Source of the DNA: Candidatus Gastranaerophilales bacterium
Lineage (GTDB): Bacteria > Cyanobacteriota > Vampirovibrionia > Gastranaerophilales > Gastranaerophilaceae
Assembly (NCBI GenBank): GCA_947589425.1
Contig: CANQAV010000002.1
Coordinates: 145,782 to 209,781, forward strand
Length of the DNA: 64,000 bases
Reading direction: 5' to 3'
Shown: positions 55,896 to 63,968 of the stretch, piece by piece
How the letters are laid out: each line of letters opens with the position of its first letter
How positions within the stretch are numbered: position 1 is the stretch's first letter
The notes under the pieces: model-generated
The model's database searches: none
What the model was told of the DNA's origin: nothing
Seen by the model: the letters and a program-made list of their open reading frames with translations, nothing else
Program-made: the position numbers and the translations under genes

Positions 55896-57161
55896 ATGAA
55901 AAAGTTTTGTATCAAATCTTTAGGCTGTAAGCAAAACCAGCTTGAAGGGCAAATTATTCAAAATGAGCTTGAAAGATTGGGCTTTCAATATGAAGAAAAT
56001 ATTGCTTTGTGCGATATTTATATTCTTAATTCTTGCTCTGTTACATCTCACAGCGACAGCTATACGAAGTACCTTCTTAATAAGGTAAAAAGGCAAAATC
56101 CAAACATTAAAACAGTTTTAACGGGATGCTGTGCTCAAACAATTAAAGATAAAAAAAATTTCGATTATTCAAATATAGATTTAATTTTGGGCAACAGCGA
56201 AAAAATGAATATTGAAAAATATATTCCTAATCTTGATAATAATTTAAAATATGTCGGAGATATTTTTGAAGTTAAGGAATTTGAGAATAAATTCCTGCAA
56301 AATCCTAATTCTACAAGGGTAAGCATTAAAATTCAAGACGGGTGCGACAATCGCTGTTCATATTGTATAATTCCCTATGCAAGAGGAAATTCCCGCTCGA
56401 ACAGTATTGAAAATATTATCAAACAAATAAATATTGTTATTGAAAAAAATGTTAAAGAAATTGTTTTAACGGGTATCCACATCGGTCAGTGGGGCAGGGA
56501 ATTTAATAAAAATCTTTTGGATTTATTAAAAGAAATTGAGAAAACTTCAATCCTGCGCTATCGATTGGGCTCGTTATATGTTAATGAATTAGATAATGAA
56601 CTTATTGATTTTTTATCAAAATCAAAAAAATTCTGTCCCCATTTTCATTTGTCTTTGCAATCATTGTGCGACAAGACTTTAAAAAATATGAACAGAAGCT
56701 ACAGCGCCTCTTATGCGCTTGAAGTGATTGAAAAGCTTCATAAATCCTTTAATCTTCCCTATCTTGGCTGTGATATAATAGTTGGTTTTCCCTATGAAGA
56801 TGATGATGATTTTAACATTACTTTTAATAATTTAAAAAAAGCAAAACTTTCCTCAATTCATTGTTTCCCATATTCAAAAAGAGAGGGCACAAAAGCTTAT
56901 TCAATGCCTCAAGTTAAAGACAGCGTTAAAACCTCTCGTGCGAAAAAAATCATGGAGCTTTCGGGGGAATTAAAAAAAGAGTTTTTGGAAAGAAATAAAA
57001 ATACTTCTCATCAAATTTTAATTGAGAAGAAATCTCCCAAAACAGGCTGTTATACTGCGATGACGGAAAATTACATAAGAATAAAATTTAAAAGCGAAAA
57101 TGATAATTTAAGGCATACCATAAAAGAAATTAACCTTAAAGATTGTGAAATAATTGAATAA
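55896..57161 (+). CDS. mtaB: tRNA t6A37 methylthiotransferase MtaB
   Basis: MtaB adds a methylthio group at C2 of t6A37 in tRNAs reading ANN codons. The 421-residue radical SAM enzyme has the N-terminal methylthiotransferase domain (Cys11 in SLGCKQNQLEG, SCSVTS, LTGCCAQ). The SAM cluster motif is GCDNRCSYCIIPYARG, and a TRAM-like C-terminal domain follows. The SLGCKQN and C-D-N-R-C spacing point to MtaB rather than MiaB or RimO. No SD; an extended -10 (TGCTAAAAT) ends 6 nt before the ATG, so it may be leaderless. Confidence 0.93.
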   Translation: MKKFCIKSLGCKQNQLEGQIIQNELERLGFQYEENIALCDIYILNSCSVTSHSDSYTKYLLNKVKRQNPNIKTVLTGCCAQTIKDKKNFDYSNIDLILGNSEKMNIEKYIPNLDNNLKYVGDIFEVKEFENKFLQNPNSTRVSIKIQDGCDNRCSYCIIPYARGNSRSNSIENIIKQINIVIEKNVKEIVLTGIHIGQWGREFNKNLLDLLKEIEKTSILRYRLGSLYVNELDNELIDFLSKSKKFCPHFHLSLQSLCDKTLKNMNRSYSASYALEVIEKLHKSFNLPYLGCDIIVGFPYEDDDDFNITFNNLKKAKLSSIHCFPYSKREGTKAYSMPQVKDSVKTSRAKKIMELSGELKKEFLERNKNTSHQILIEKKSPKTGCYTAMTENYIRIKFKSENDNLRHTIKEINLKDCEIIE

Positions 57162-57199
57162 AAAAATACCTTGTTTAATTAAACAAGGTATTTTTTTTC
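57162..57199. terminator. Bidirectional terminator between mtaB and pnp
   Basis: AAAAAATACCTTGTTT and AAACAAGGTATTTTTT form a near-perfect palindrome with T tracts on both strands, placed between two convergent stop codons. Confidence 0.88.
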
Positions 57200-57208
57200 A
57201 TTTATGTT

Positions 57209-59347
57209 TTATTGCAACTGTGCTTTTTCTTCCTCTGTTACCCCTTTGATTGTGAGGTTAACCCTGCCTTTGTCGTCAATTTTTTGAACTTTAACGACAA
57301 CTTCCTGTCCTATGGTTAAATGAGGCTCGATTGTTTCAATTCTTTCGTTGCAGATTTGTGAAATATGTACCATTCCGTCTTTTCCGGGGGCTAATTCAAC
57401 AAAAGCTCCGATTGGAATAATTCTTACAACTCTGCCTCGGCAAACCATACCGACTTCAGCTTTAAATGTGAGGTCTTTAATCATTTTACGAGCAAGGTCT
57501 GCGCCTTCTTTATCGTTTGATGTGATTGTTACTTTGCCGTCATCTTGAATATCAATTTCAGCGCCCGTTGCATCAATTATTCCTCTAATTGTCTTTCCGC
57601 CGGGTCCAATTACCGTTCCTATGTCTTCAACAGGTATTGTCATAGACATTAAGCGAGGAGCATTCGGCGAAATATCGGGACGTGGTGCTGATATTGCTTC
57701 TCTCATGCAGTTCATTATGTGCAATCTGCCTTCTTTAGCTTGTGCCAGTGCACGTCTTAGTGTGGGATTTGAAATTCCTTTTATTTTCATATCCATTTGA
57801 AGAGCGGTGATACCTTCTTCATTACCCGTTACTTTAAAATCCATATCGCCTAAGAAGTCTTCAATTCCTTGAATATCAGTTAAAACGATATCGGTATCTT
57901 CTTCATGGATTAAACCCATTGCAACACCGCCTATCATACATTTAACGGGAACACCAGCATCCATTAAAGCCATTGAGCTTGCACAGGTTGAGCCCATTGA
58001 AGTAGAGCCGTTTGATTCAAGTACATCTGAAGTTACTCTTATTGTATAAGGAAATTCATCATGTGATGGTAACGCCGGAACATTAGCTCTTTCCGCTAAA
58101 TTTCCGTGTCCCACTTCACGACGTCCGGGGCCTCTTAAGGGTTTAACTTCACCCACAGAGAAGCCGGGGAAAATGTATTTGTGCATATAGTCTTTATTTC
58201 TTACGGGGTCAACTCCGTCTAATTCTTGTGCCATTCCGGGGCCTGCTAAAGTTGCAACCGATAAAATTTGAGTTTGACCTCTTGTAAATACGGCGCTTCC
58301 GTGAACACAGGGCAGGACTCCCACTTCACACCATATCGGGCGAACTTCGGTTGTTGTTCTGCCGTCTGCTCTTATACCTTCGTTTTTAATCATTGCACGC
58401 ATGATTTTCTTTTCAAGGTATTTGAATTCTTCCGCAACAAAATCAATTCCCGTTTCTTCAATCATTTTAGCGATGGGGTGTTCTTCTCCCAAAGCTTCGA
58501 TTTTTTCTTTTACAACTTCTTTGATTTTATCGAGTTTTTCGTTTCTTTGGTCACGGTCTTGAGTGTGGTATGCATCAACCACGGCATCATACGCAGTTTC
58601 TTTAATTATTCCCGCAAGTTCCGTTGTATCATAGGGATTAACAAATTCTTCACGAACTACATTGCACTCTTGTGCAAATTGAATTTGAGCTTCGCATTGT
58701 TTTTTAATTTCAACTTGAGCAAATTCAACCGCTGCCATAATATCATCTTCGCTAACAAATTTACATCCTGCTTCAACCATAATAACAGAGTCCATTGTTC
58801 CTGCTATTACTATATTCATATCGGATTTTTCATCTTGAGAATGTGTGGGGTTGGCGATAAATTGACCGTCAATTCTTCCGACTCTTATAGCTCCGACAGG
58901 GCCTTCAAAAGGTGCGCCCGATAACATTAAAGCGGTTGAAGCACCGATAATTGACAAAATATCGGGTTGTTCTTCCTGATCATAAGCGAATAATTGCGAA
59001 ACAATTTGAACATCGTTTCTGTATCCTTTTGGCCACAAGGGGCGGATAGGTCTATCTATTAATCGTGAGATTAAAATTGCTTTTTCGCTTGAGCGTCCTT
59101 CCGTTCTTGTATAACCGCCGGGGATTTTGCCTATTGCGGACATTCTTTCTTCATAGTCAATCAAGAGAGGGAAGAAATCTATTCCGACACGGGGCTCTTT
59201 GCTAACGGTTGCGTGAACAAAAAGCATTGTGTTTCCGCATCTTACCGTTACCGAGGAAGTCGCTTGTTTTGCGTATTTTCCTGTTTCTACTTCTACGGTT
59301 TTCCCACCAACCGTTAGAATCATTTTTTTACTTTCAGGTTTGTTCAT
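57209..59347 (-). CDS. pnp: Polyribonucleotide nucleotidyltransferase
   Basis: PNPase degrades RNA 3' to 5' with phosphate. The 712-residue protein has two RNase PH domains (GKIPGGYTRTEGRSSEKAIL is within the first; GHGNLAERANVPALP and GSTSMGSTCASSMALMDAGV within the second). A KH domain (IGPGGKTIRGIIDATGAEID) and a C-terminal S1 domain (GRVVRIIPIGAFVELAPGKD) follow. The length is standard. A TATAAT box lies upstream on the minus strand near 59383. Confidence 0.97.
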   Translation of the reverse strand: MNKPESKKMILTVGGKTVEVETGKYAKQATSSVTVRCGNTMLFVHATVSKEPRVGIDFFPLLIDYEERMSAIGKIPGGYTRTEGRSSEKAILISRLIDRPIRPLWPKGYRNDVQIVSQLFAYDQEEQPDILSIIGASTALMLSGAPFEGPVGAIRVGRIDGQFIANPTHSQDEKSDMNIVIAGTMDSVIMVEAGCKFVSEDDIMAAVEFAQVEIKKQCEAQIQFAQECNVVREEFVNPYDTTELAGIIKETAYDAVVDAYHTQDRDQRNEKLDKIKEVVKEKIEALGEEHPIAKMIEETGIDFVAEEFKYLEKKIMRAMIKNEGIRADGRTTTEVRPIWCEVGVLPCVHGSAVFTRGQTQILSVATLAGPGMAQELDGVDPVRNKDYMHKYIFPGFSVGEVKPLRGPGRREVGHGNLAERANVPALPSHDEFPYTIRVTSDVLESNGSTSMGSTCASSMALMDAGVPVKCMIGGVAMGLIHEEDTDIVLTDIQGIEDFLGDMDFKVTGNEEGITALQMDMKIKGISNPTLRRALAQAKEGRLHIMNCMREAISAPRPDISPNAPRLMSMTIPVEDIGTVIGPGGKTIRGIIDATGAEIDIQDDGKVTITSNDKEGADLARKMIKDLTFKAEVGMVCRGRVVRIIPIGAFVELAPGKDGMVHISQICNERIETIEPHLTIGQEVVVKVQKIDDKGRVNLTIKGVTEEEKAQLQ

Positions 59348-59396
59348 CTTTTTCTTCTTTCTTTTTTATTACAAGAAAATTTTATTATAAACAATT

Positions 59397-59429
59397 AAAA
59401 AAAGATAGGGTTTATTCCCTATCTTTTTT
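59397..59429 (-). terminator. Intrinsic terminator of the HEAT-like gene pair
   Basis: AAAAAAAGATAGGG, a 6 nt loop and CCCTATCTTTTTT form a long perfect stem with T tract on the minus strand, between the HEAT-like gene and pnp. It separates the two minus-strand units. Confidence 0.85.
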
Positions 59430-59452
59430 CGGATAATTTATATTATAAGTCT

Positions 59453-59815
59453 TTATGAGCTGAAAGACATTAATGCTTTTACGGAACGAGCCGTGTCCTG
59501 CACTTCTTTTTCGGAGTGCATTGTGATTGTATCATCAAGAATTTTAATTGCTTCTTGTTTGTCTTTAAGAGCTAAAAGTTCGTTTATTGCGCTCATTGCA
59601 ACGTGTGCTGAAAGGTCGTTGATGCCTTTTCCTTTGTTTACGATTACAATTTCAAGAGCATCGTGGGTATTTTTTTTGATAAGCGCTTTGCTGGTGAGTT
59701 CTCTTATTTCATCAATCGGGCAGTTAGTTCCAAGCTCGTTTAAAACTTTGATTGATTCTTCATCTTTGTGTTTGCCTAAGGCTTCAATAATATTTTTTAC
59801 TTTTCTGTTATTCAT
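59453..59815 (-). CDS. Small HEAT-repeat-like helical protein
   Basis: The 120-residue protein is all helical with three HEAT-like units: VKNIIEALGKHKDEESIKVL, EIRELTSKALIKKNTHDAL and SAINELLALKDKQEAIKIL. There is no signal peptide. The SD AAGGAG is good, and the ATG overlaps the end of the upstream SFKG-tagged gene by 8 bp. Such folds are scaffolds; the partner is unknown, perhaps the adjacent protein. Confidence 0.7.
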   Translation of the reverse strand: MNNRKVKNIIEALGKHKDEESIKVLNELGTNCPIDEIRELTSKALIKKNTHDALEIVIVNKGKGINDLSAHVAMSAINELLALKDKQEAIKILDDTITMHSEKEVQDTARSVKALMSFSS

Positions 59816-60284
59816 TGCCCGCTCCTTGTAATTCTTTTTCTAACATGGTCCTTAGTTCACCTACAGGTTGATTTTGCAGATTTGAAACATTATATTTGAA
59901 TATGTTTAAATCAACTTCTTTGTTTGCAATTTCTTGAACTTTGTTTGTGAAGGCTATTGTATTTTCTTTGATTTTGTTTCCAAAAGCAATAACATTTGTT
60001 TTTATTGATGAAAACTTATTTATTGTTCCAACCCAGGCAGAAGTTAAAAGTTTGCCGGTGTTTTGGAGTTTTTCTTTAATTGAATTTCCTGCGGTGTTAG
60101 AATTTGTTTTGTCGGTTTTTTCAAAAACATCCATTTGAATAACCGCACCTTTGAAGCTTATTCCAAAGGGATTTGTTGAAGCTGCGTTATCAGCTTTTTT
60201 TGTTTCGTTGTTTTTGCCTGCTCTGAGTGCTTTAAATTTGTTAAAAGCCTCTATGCTTGACCTTAAGGGGGAAATTTTCTGCAT
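59808..60284 (-). CDS. Hypothetical protein with SFKG motif
   Basis: The 158-residue protein has a basic N-terminal helix (SSIEAFNKFKALRAGK), then TNPFGISFKGAVIQMDVFEK at about 38-57 carrying the SFxG tag, then a long amphipathic helical part (LLTSAWVGTINKFSSIKTNV). No signal peptide or TM. The SD is AAAGG. It is translationally coupled to the HEAT-like protein. Function is unknown. Confidence 0.68.
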   Translation of the reverse strand: MQKISPLRSSIEAFNKFKALRAGKNNETKKADNAASTNPFGISFKGAVIQMDVFEKTDKTNSNTAGNSIKEKLQNTGKLLTSAWVGTINKFSSIKTNVIAFGNKIKENTIAFTNKVQEIANKEVDLNIFKYNVSNLQNQPVGELRTMLEKELQGAGNE

Positions 60285-60379
60285 TTTTTCTGCCTTTCTT
60301 ATTTTTACTTACAATAGTTTATCCTTTTAAGAAAGTACCATAGTTAGCAGATGAAAAAATCAATCTTTTGATGTAAATA

Positions 60380-60892
60380 TTAAAATTTTATTATTCCTAA
60401 AAGTGTGATGTTGTTTGAATTGTATATTAAAAGCCAGCCGTTTTTTTCGGGTATATATTGTATTTGAGCCGTTTTCCAATCTATTTCCGAAGGATTTTCA
60501 CCTTTTAGGTATTTCCTGTACTCTTTTTCTTGATATTTCCTGTATTGTGAATAGCTCATTTTTTTTATTTTCGGCTGTCGGGGGTTGTTGGTTTCATGGA
60601 GTTTGGTTTCAATTACGGGAATTTTAGCTTTTAATTTTCCGCCTTGATATATAAGAAGAAAATCCTGATATTTATCTGGAATTACGTTATAAAAGCCTTT
60701 TTTGAGACCTTTTCCGGTATTAGGGTCGATGATATCATCTTCAAGGGCGAGGATTGGCATATCGTTTTTTTGAGAATATTTATCAATCAGGGTTGTTTCT
60801 TCTTTTTCCCCGCTGGTATAGACTTCTTTCGGTACAAAAAGATTTTTGTAATATTCGTATGCTATTAAGTTGTTATCAATTGTCATATTCAT
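60380..60892 (-). CDS. Paralogue of the 38 kb secreted protein, probably 5'-truncated
   Basis: From ATG 60892 this encodes 170 residues; the track start at 60922 is a TTG. The core (KKGFYNVIPDKYQDFLLIYQ, GKLKAKIPVIETKL, a Lys/Arg/Tyr-rich stretch, NGWLLIYNSNNITLLGI) parallels the 37967-38551 protein. Unlike that protein it has no signal peptide, and the expected N-terminal region is missing. No SD precedes any candidate start. The DNA upstream is the rearranged tRNA-flanking region, so loss of the 5' end by rearrangement is plausible. It may be a pseudogene. Confidence 0.5.
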   Translation of the reverse strand: MNMTIDNNLIAYEYYKNLFVPKEVYTSGEKEETTLIDKYSQKNDMPILALEDDIIDPNTGKGLKKGFYNVIPDKYQDFLLIYQGGKLKAKIPVIETKLHETNNPRQPKIKKMSYSQYRKYQEKEYRKYLKGENPSEIDWKTAQIQYIPEKNGWLLIYNSNNITLLGIIKF

Positions 60893-61086
60893 TATTTTAA
60901 CGTTGTTTTTTGAAAAGCGCAAAATTTTTCCGACAGGTTTTTTGGTTGATATTTATTTTTGAGCATTGTAAAATCAATTACGAATTTCATGCGGGTCATA
61001 TGTTCGGTCTGAATATATGCGTGCGGTACGCTCAGTTGGCGGTTTGATATTTTGCGAAAGCAAAATTCAAACAAATATAGAAAACC

Positions 61087-61102
61087 CACTCTATCCAACT
61101 GA
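61087..61102 (-). repeat. Inverted 16-nt copy of the tRNA-Arg D arm
   Basis: CACTCTATCCAACTGA is the exact reverse complement of the D-arm sequence at 61140-61155. Together with a 10-nt direct copy (GCTCAGTTGG) at 61032-61041 it marks duplicated tRNA pieces upstream of the gene. Confidence 0.8.
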
Positions 61103-61128
61103 ACACACAGCAAAAAATTGAATATTAT

Positions 61129-61202
61129 GCGCCTGTAGCTCAGTTGGATAGAGTGTTTGGCTACGAACCAAAAGGTCGGGGGTTCGAATCCCTCCAGGCG
61201 CG
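61129..61202 (+). tRNA. tRNA-Arg (anticodon ACG)
   Basis: A full cloverleaf can be drawn: acceptor GCGCCTG/CAGGCGC, D arm with AGCTCAGTTGGATAGAGT, and anticodon stem TTTGG/CCAAA with loop CTACGAA giving anticodon ACG. The T arm is GGGGGTTCGAATCCCTC and the discriminator is G. CCA is not encoded. ACG is normally edited to ICG by TadA and reads CGN arginine codons. Confidence 0.93.
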
Positions 61203-61207
61203 ATTTT

Positions 61208-61231
61208 AAACTCCCTTACGGGGAGTTTTTT
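61208..61231 (+). terminator. Intrinsic terminator of tRNA-Arg
   Basis: AAACTCCC, a 5 nt loop and GGGAGTTT followed by T's, 5 bp after the tRNA. Confidence 0.85.
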
Positions 61232-61277
61232 AATTCGGAGGGATTCTCACCCCAAGGAGTTCTCCCCTCCAAAATAC

Positions 61278-61299
61278 GTGTTTTGCAAGTGCAAAACAC
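61278..61299. repeat. 22-nt perfect palindrome
   Basis: GTGTTTTGCA AG TGCAAAACAC forms a 10-bp stem in the tRNA-downstream island, flanked by a wider CTCCAAAA/TTTTGGAG inverted pair. Confidence 0.8.
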
Positions 61300-61370
61300 T
61301 ACAAAGAGTACGGCTCATTCTTCGCCTACTCCTTGCATACGTTTTGGAGTCCTTCTCCAGGCGCGCCATA

Positions 61371-61396
61371 AAGAACCCTAAAGGGGTTCTTTTTTA
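61371..61396 (+). terminator. Second intrinsic terminator downstream of the tRNA
   Basis: AAGAACCC, a 5 nt loop and GGGTTCTT followed by T's. It follows the duplicated tRNA 3' end as the first terminator follows the real tRNA. Confidence 0.8.
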
Positions 61397-61797
61397 ATGG
61401 CGACACCTGTCGGGATGCGACCTCAAGGGTCGCCCTCTCCTCAAAAGCAGGGTGTCTGTAGTTAATTGAGTAGTTTGATATTTACGGTTAGTTTGATTTT
61501 TTCGGTGGTGTTGGCTTCCTGTTTGGGTTTTAGCTGTCGGAAATAATCAAACTATCCGTTCAGGAAAACGGTCTTTTTGGACTTTTATTGGTGAAGCGTT
61601 TAGTTTGCGTATTACGGAAAGTTGACTTAAAATTATTTTCCCACCTGTATTTCGGCTGTGTGTTTGAATTGTACGTTTAGTTTGCGTATTTCAAAAAAGT
61701 CCAATTTGAAAATGGTTAAATTAAATTAATATCTATATATAAATGTTTGTGCTATTCTTAAATAAAGGCAAAAATAAAGAATAGGTTATAAAATGAT

Positions 61798-62883
61798 ATG
61801 AAAAAGGCTTTAATAACAGGAGTAACAGGACAAGACGGAAGCTATCTATCCGAATTATTAATTTCAAAAGGCTACGAAGTGCATGGAATAAAAAGACGTG
61901 CGAGTTCTTTTAATACTCAAAGAATTGACCATATATATCAAGATATACACGACAGCTCAAATTTTATTCTTCATTACGGAGATTTATCCGATTCATCAAA
62001 TCTCATAAAATTAATACATGATATTGAGCCTGATGAAATCTACAATCTGGCTGCACAATCACACGTGAAAGTTTCGTGGGATTGTGCCGAATATACTGCA
62101 GATATTGATGCTTTAGGCACATTAAGGCTGCTTGAAGCAATAAGGCTTAATAAACTTGAAAATAAAACAAAATTTTATCAGGCTTCAACTTCAGAGTTAT
62201 ATGGGCTTGTTCAAGAACCGATACAAAAAGAAACAACGCCTTTTTATCCTCGTTCTCCTTATGCTGCGGCAAAATTATATGCTTATTGGATTTGTGTTAA
62301 TTATCGTGAAAGTTTTAATATATTTGCTTCAAACGGAATATTATTCAACCACGAATCACCAAGGCGAGGCGAAACTTTTGTTACAAGAAAAATAACAATG
62401 GCAGCATCAAAAATAAAAATCGGGCTTCAGGATAAATTATATTTAGGCAACCTTAATGCAAAACGAGATTGGGGACATGCTAAAGATTATGTTGAAGGAA
62501 TGTATTTAATATTGCAAGCCGAAAAACCGGATAATTACGTTTTAGCAACAGGTGTTACAACTTCAATAAGAGATTTTTGTAAAAAAGTTTTTGCTCGTTT
62601 AGATATAGATTTGGAATTTATAGGCTCAGGGCTTGATGAAAAAGGAATAGATAAAAAAACGGGCAAAATTGTTATTGAGGTTGACCCACGCTATTTTAGA
62701 CCGGCAGAAGTTGATTTGCTTTTAGGCGACAGTTCAAAAGCAAGAAACGAACTTAATTGGAAACCAAAGTATAATCTTAATATGTTAATTGATGAAATGG
62801 TTGAAAATGACCTTGAACTGGCTAAAAAAGAAAAAATGCTGAAAGAAAACGGATACAAAGTGTATAATTCTTTGGAGATATAA
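61798..62883 (+). CDS. gmd: GDP-mannose 4,6-dehydratase
   Basis: Gmd converts GDP-mannose to GDP-4-keto-6-deoxymannose. The 361-residue SDR protein starts [20 protein letters not shown] (Rossmann GxxGxxG). It has the catalytic region [13 protein letters not shown] and [13 protein letters not shown] (Tyr-x3-Lys), [16 protein letters not shown] and [16 protein letters not shown], all diagnostic. It is coupled to fcl by TAATG. The upstream start region has no strong SD. Confidence 0.97.
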   Translation: MKKALITGVTGQDGSYLSELLISKGYEVHGIKRRASSFNTQRIDHIYQDIHDSSNFILHYGDLSDSSNLIKLIHDIEPDEIYNLAAQSHVKVSWDCAEYTADIDALGTLRLLEAIRLNKLENKTKFYQASTSELYGLVQEPIQKETTPFYPRSPYAAAKLYAYWICVNYRESFNIFASNGILFNHESPRRGETFVTRKITMAASKIKIGLQDKLYLGNLNAKRDWGHAKDYVEGMYLILQAEKPDNYVLATGVTTSIRDFCKKVFARLDIDLEFIGSGLDEKGIDKKTGKIVIEVDPRYFRPAEVDLLLGDSSKARNELNWKPKYNLNMLIDEMVENDLELAKKEKMLKENGYKVYNSLEI

Positions 62884-63824
62884 TGAAAAAAGAAGATAAA
62901 ATATTTGTTGCAGGATACAAGGGACTTGTCGGTTCTGCAATAACAAAAGAATTAAAAGAAAAAGGTTATAACAATTTAATTCTTAAAAATCACAAAGAAC
63001 TTGATTTATCCGACTCTTTTGCCGTTAGTGAATTTTTTTCAATAAATAAACCCGATTATGTTATTCTTGCTGCGGCTAAAGTAGGGGGAATATATGCCAA
63101 TAATACATATCCTGTTGAATTTTTTATTGAAAATATGAAAATTCAGCTTAATGTTATTGAAAATTCGTATAAATATAATGTAAAAAAACTGTTATTTTTG
63201 GGTTCAAGTTGTATATATCCCAAAAATGCTCCGCAACCTTTAAAGGAAGAATATTTACTTTCTTCAAAACTTGAAAAAACAAATGAAATGTATGCATTGG
63301 CTAAAATTGGCGGATTAAAGCTGTGTGATGCTTATAATAGAGAATATGGCACTGATTTTATATCTGTTATGCCTTGTAATTTGTATGGTTTTAATGATAA
63401 TTATCATCAACAAAATGCCCATGTTCTTCCCATGCTTTTAAAAAGATTTCATGATGCAAAAGTTTCAAACGCTGAATCTGTTACGGTTTGGGGAAGCGGA
63501 AAACCTTTAAGAGAATTTATGTTTGCAGGTGATTTAGCGCGCGCCGTTATATATCTTATGGAAAACAAAACCGCAAAAGATATAGGAGAAACAATTAACA
63601 TAGGTACGGGAGAAGAAATCTCCATATCGGAGCTTGCCGATTTAATCAAAGAAACAGTCGGTTATAAAGGTAAAATAATTTTTGATAAAACAAAGCCTGA
63701 TGGTACAATGAGAAAAGTTATGGATATTTCAAAAATAAATTCTTTAGGTTTTAAGGCAAAAACTTCTCTTAAAGAGGGTATAAAAAAGGTTTATGAAGAT
63801 TTTTGCAACAATTTAACAAATTAA
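62883..63824 (+). CDS. fcl: GDP-L-fucose synthase
   Basis: Fcl (WcaG) epimerises and reduces the Gmd product to GDP-L-fucose, a donor for surface glycans. The 313-residue SDR protein has FVAGYKGLVGSAI, AAKVGGIYANNTYP, the catalytic GSSCIYPKNAPQPLKEEYLL and YALAKIGGLKLC with Tyr-x3-Lys. MPCNLYGFNDNYHQQNAHVLP completes the pattern at residue level. It overlaps gmd by one base, giving a complete two-gene GDP-fucose pathway. Confidence 0.97.
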   Translation: MKKEDKIFVAGYKGLVGSAITKELKEKGYNNLILKNHKELDLSDSFAVSEFFSINKPDYVILAAAKVGGIYANNTYPVEFFIENMKIQLNVIENSYKYNVKKLLFLGSSCIYPKNAPQPLKEEYLLSSKLEKTNEMYALAKIGGLKLCDAYNREYGTDFISVMPCNLYGFNDNYHQQNAHVLPMLLKRFHDAKVSNAESVTVWGSGKPLREFMFAGDLARAVIYLMENKTAKDIGETINIGTGEEISISELADLIKETVGYKGKIIFDKTKPDGTMRKVMDISKINSLGFKAKTSLKEGIKKVYEDFCNNLTN

Positions 63825-63840
63825 CATTCCTAAGCTGCAG

Positions 63841-63968
63841 GGTGGACTTCAGTCCACCGAGTCCACCAAGAATGTTTAAACGGTAGCAGTAGGGTGGGCT
63901 TCAGTCCGCCAAATCCACCGAGCCCGCCAAATCCGCCAAGAATGTTTAAACGGTAGACTAAAGTCTAC
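63841..63968. repeat. REP-like palindrome cluster with 9-bp tandem units
   Basis: Three hairpins occur in 130 bp: GGTGGACTTCAGTCCACC (63841-63858), GTGGGCTTCAGTCCGCC (about 63893-63910) and GTAGACTAAAGTCTAC (63953-63968). AAGAATGTTTAAACGGTAG is repeated exactly at 63868-63886 and 63938-63956. Between them run 9-bp units of the form TCCRCCRAR: two at 63853-63870 and four at 63905-63940. The block is GC-richer than its surroundings and non-coding. The rest of the window (63969-64000) shows nothing. Confidence 0.85.

Larger units (their letters stand above)
61203..61797. other. Non-coding, repeat-rich island between tRNA-Arg and gmd
   Basis: No convincing gene lies in these 595 bp. They hold the tRNA terminator, an inverted copy of the T-arm end (GGAGGGATTC, 61237-61246) and a 22-nt palindrome (61278-61299). 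There is an 8-bp inverted pair CTCCAAAA/TTTTGGAG (61267-61274, 61342-61349), then a direct copy of the tRNA 3' end (CTCCAGGCGCG, 61355-61365) with its own terminator (61371-61396). Next comes a nested hairpin (61402-61456). Several scattered AGTTTG[AC] repeats follow between about 61465 and 61700. The 74-residue ORF in this area starts inside the tRNA and is spurious. Confidence 0.7.

Noticed and set aside
58268-58924. 218-residue plus-strand ORF
   Set aside because: Antisense to pnp; Phe/Cys/Asn-rich shadow translation.
60892-61113. 73-residue minus-strand ORF ending just upstream of the truncated paralogue
   Set aside because: It begins in the inverted tRNA D-arm copy, lacks a ribosome-binding site and has no recognisable domain.
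61157-61381. 74-residue plus-strand ORF
   Set aside because: It starts inside tRNA-Arg and reads through the terminator and repeats (the usual SNPSRR artefact of a tRNA T arm).
63841-63968. CRISPR array
   Set aside because: Repeats are palindromic REP-like and 9-bp tandem units; there are no regular spacers and no cas genes in the window.
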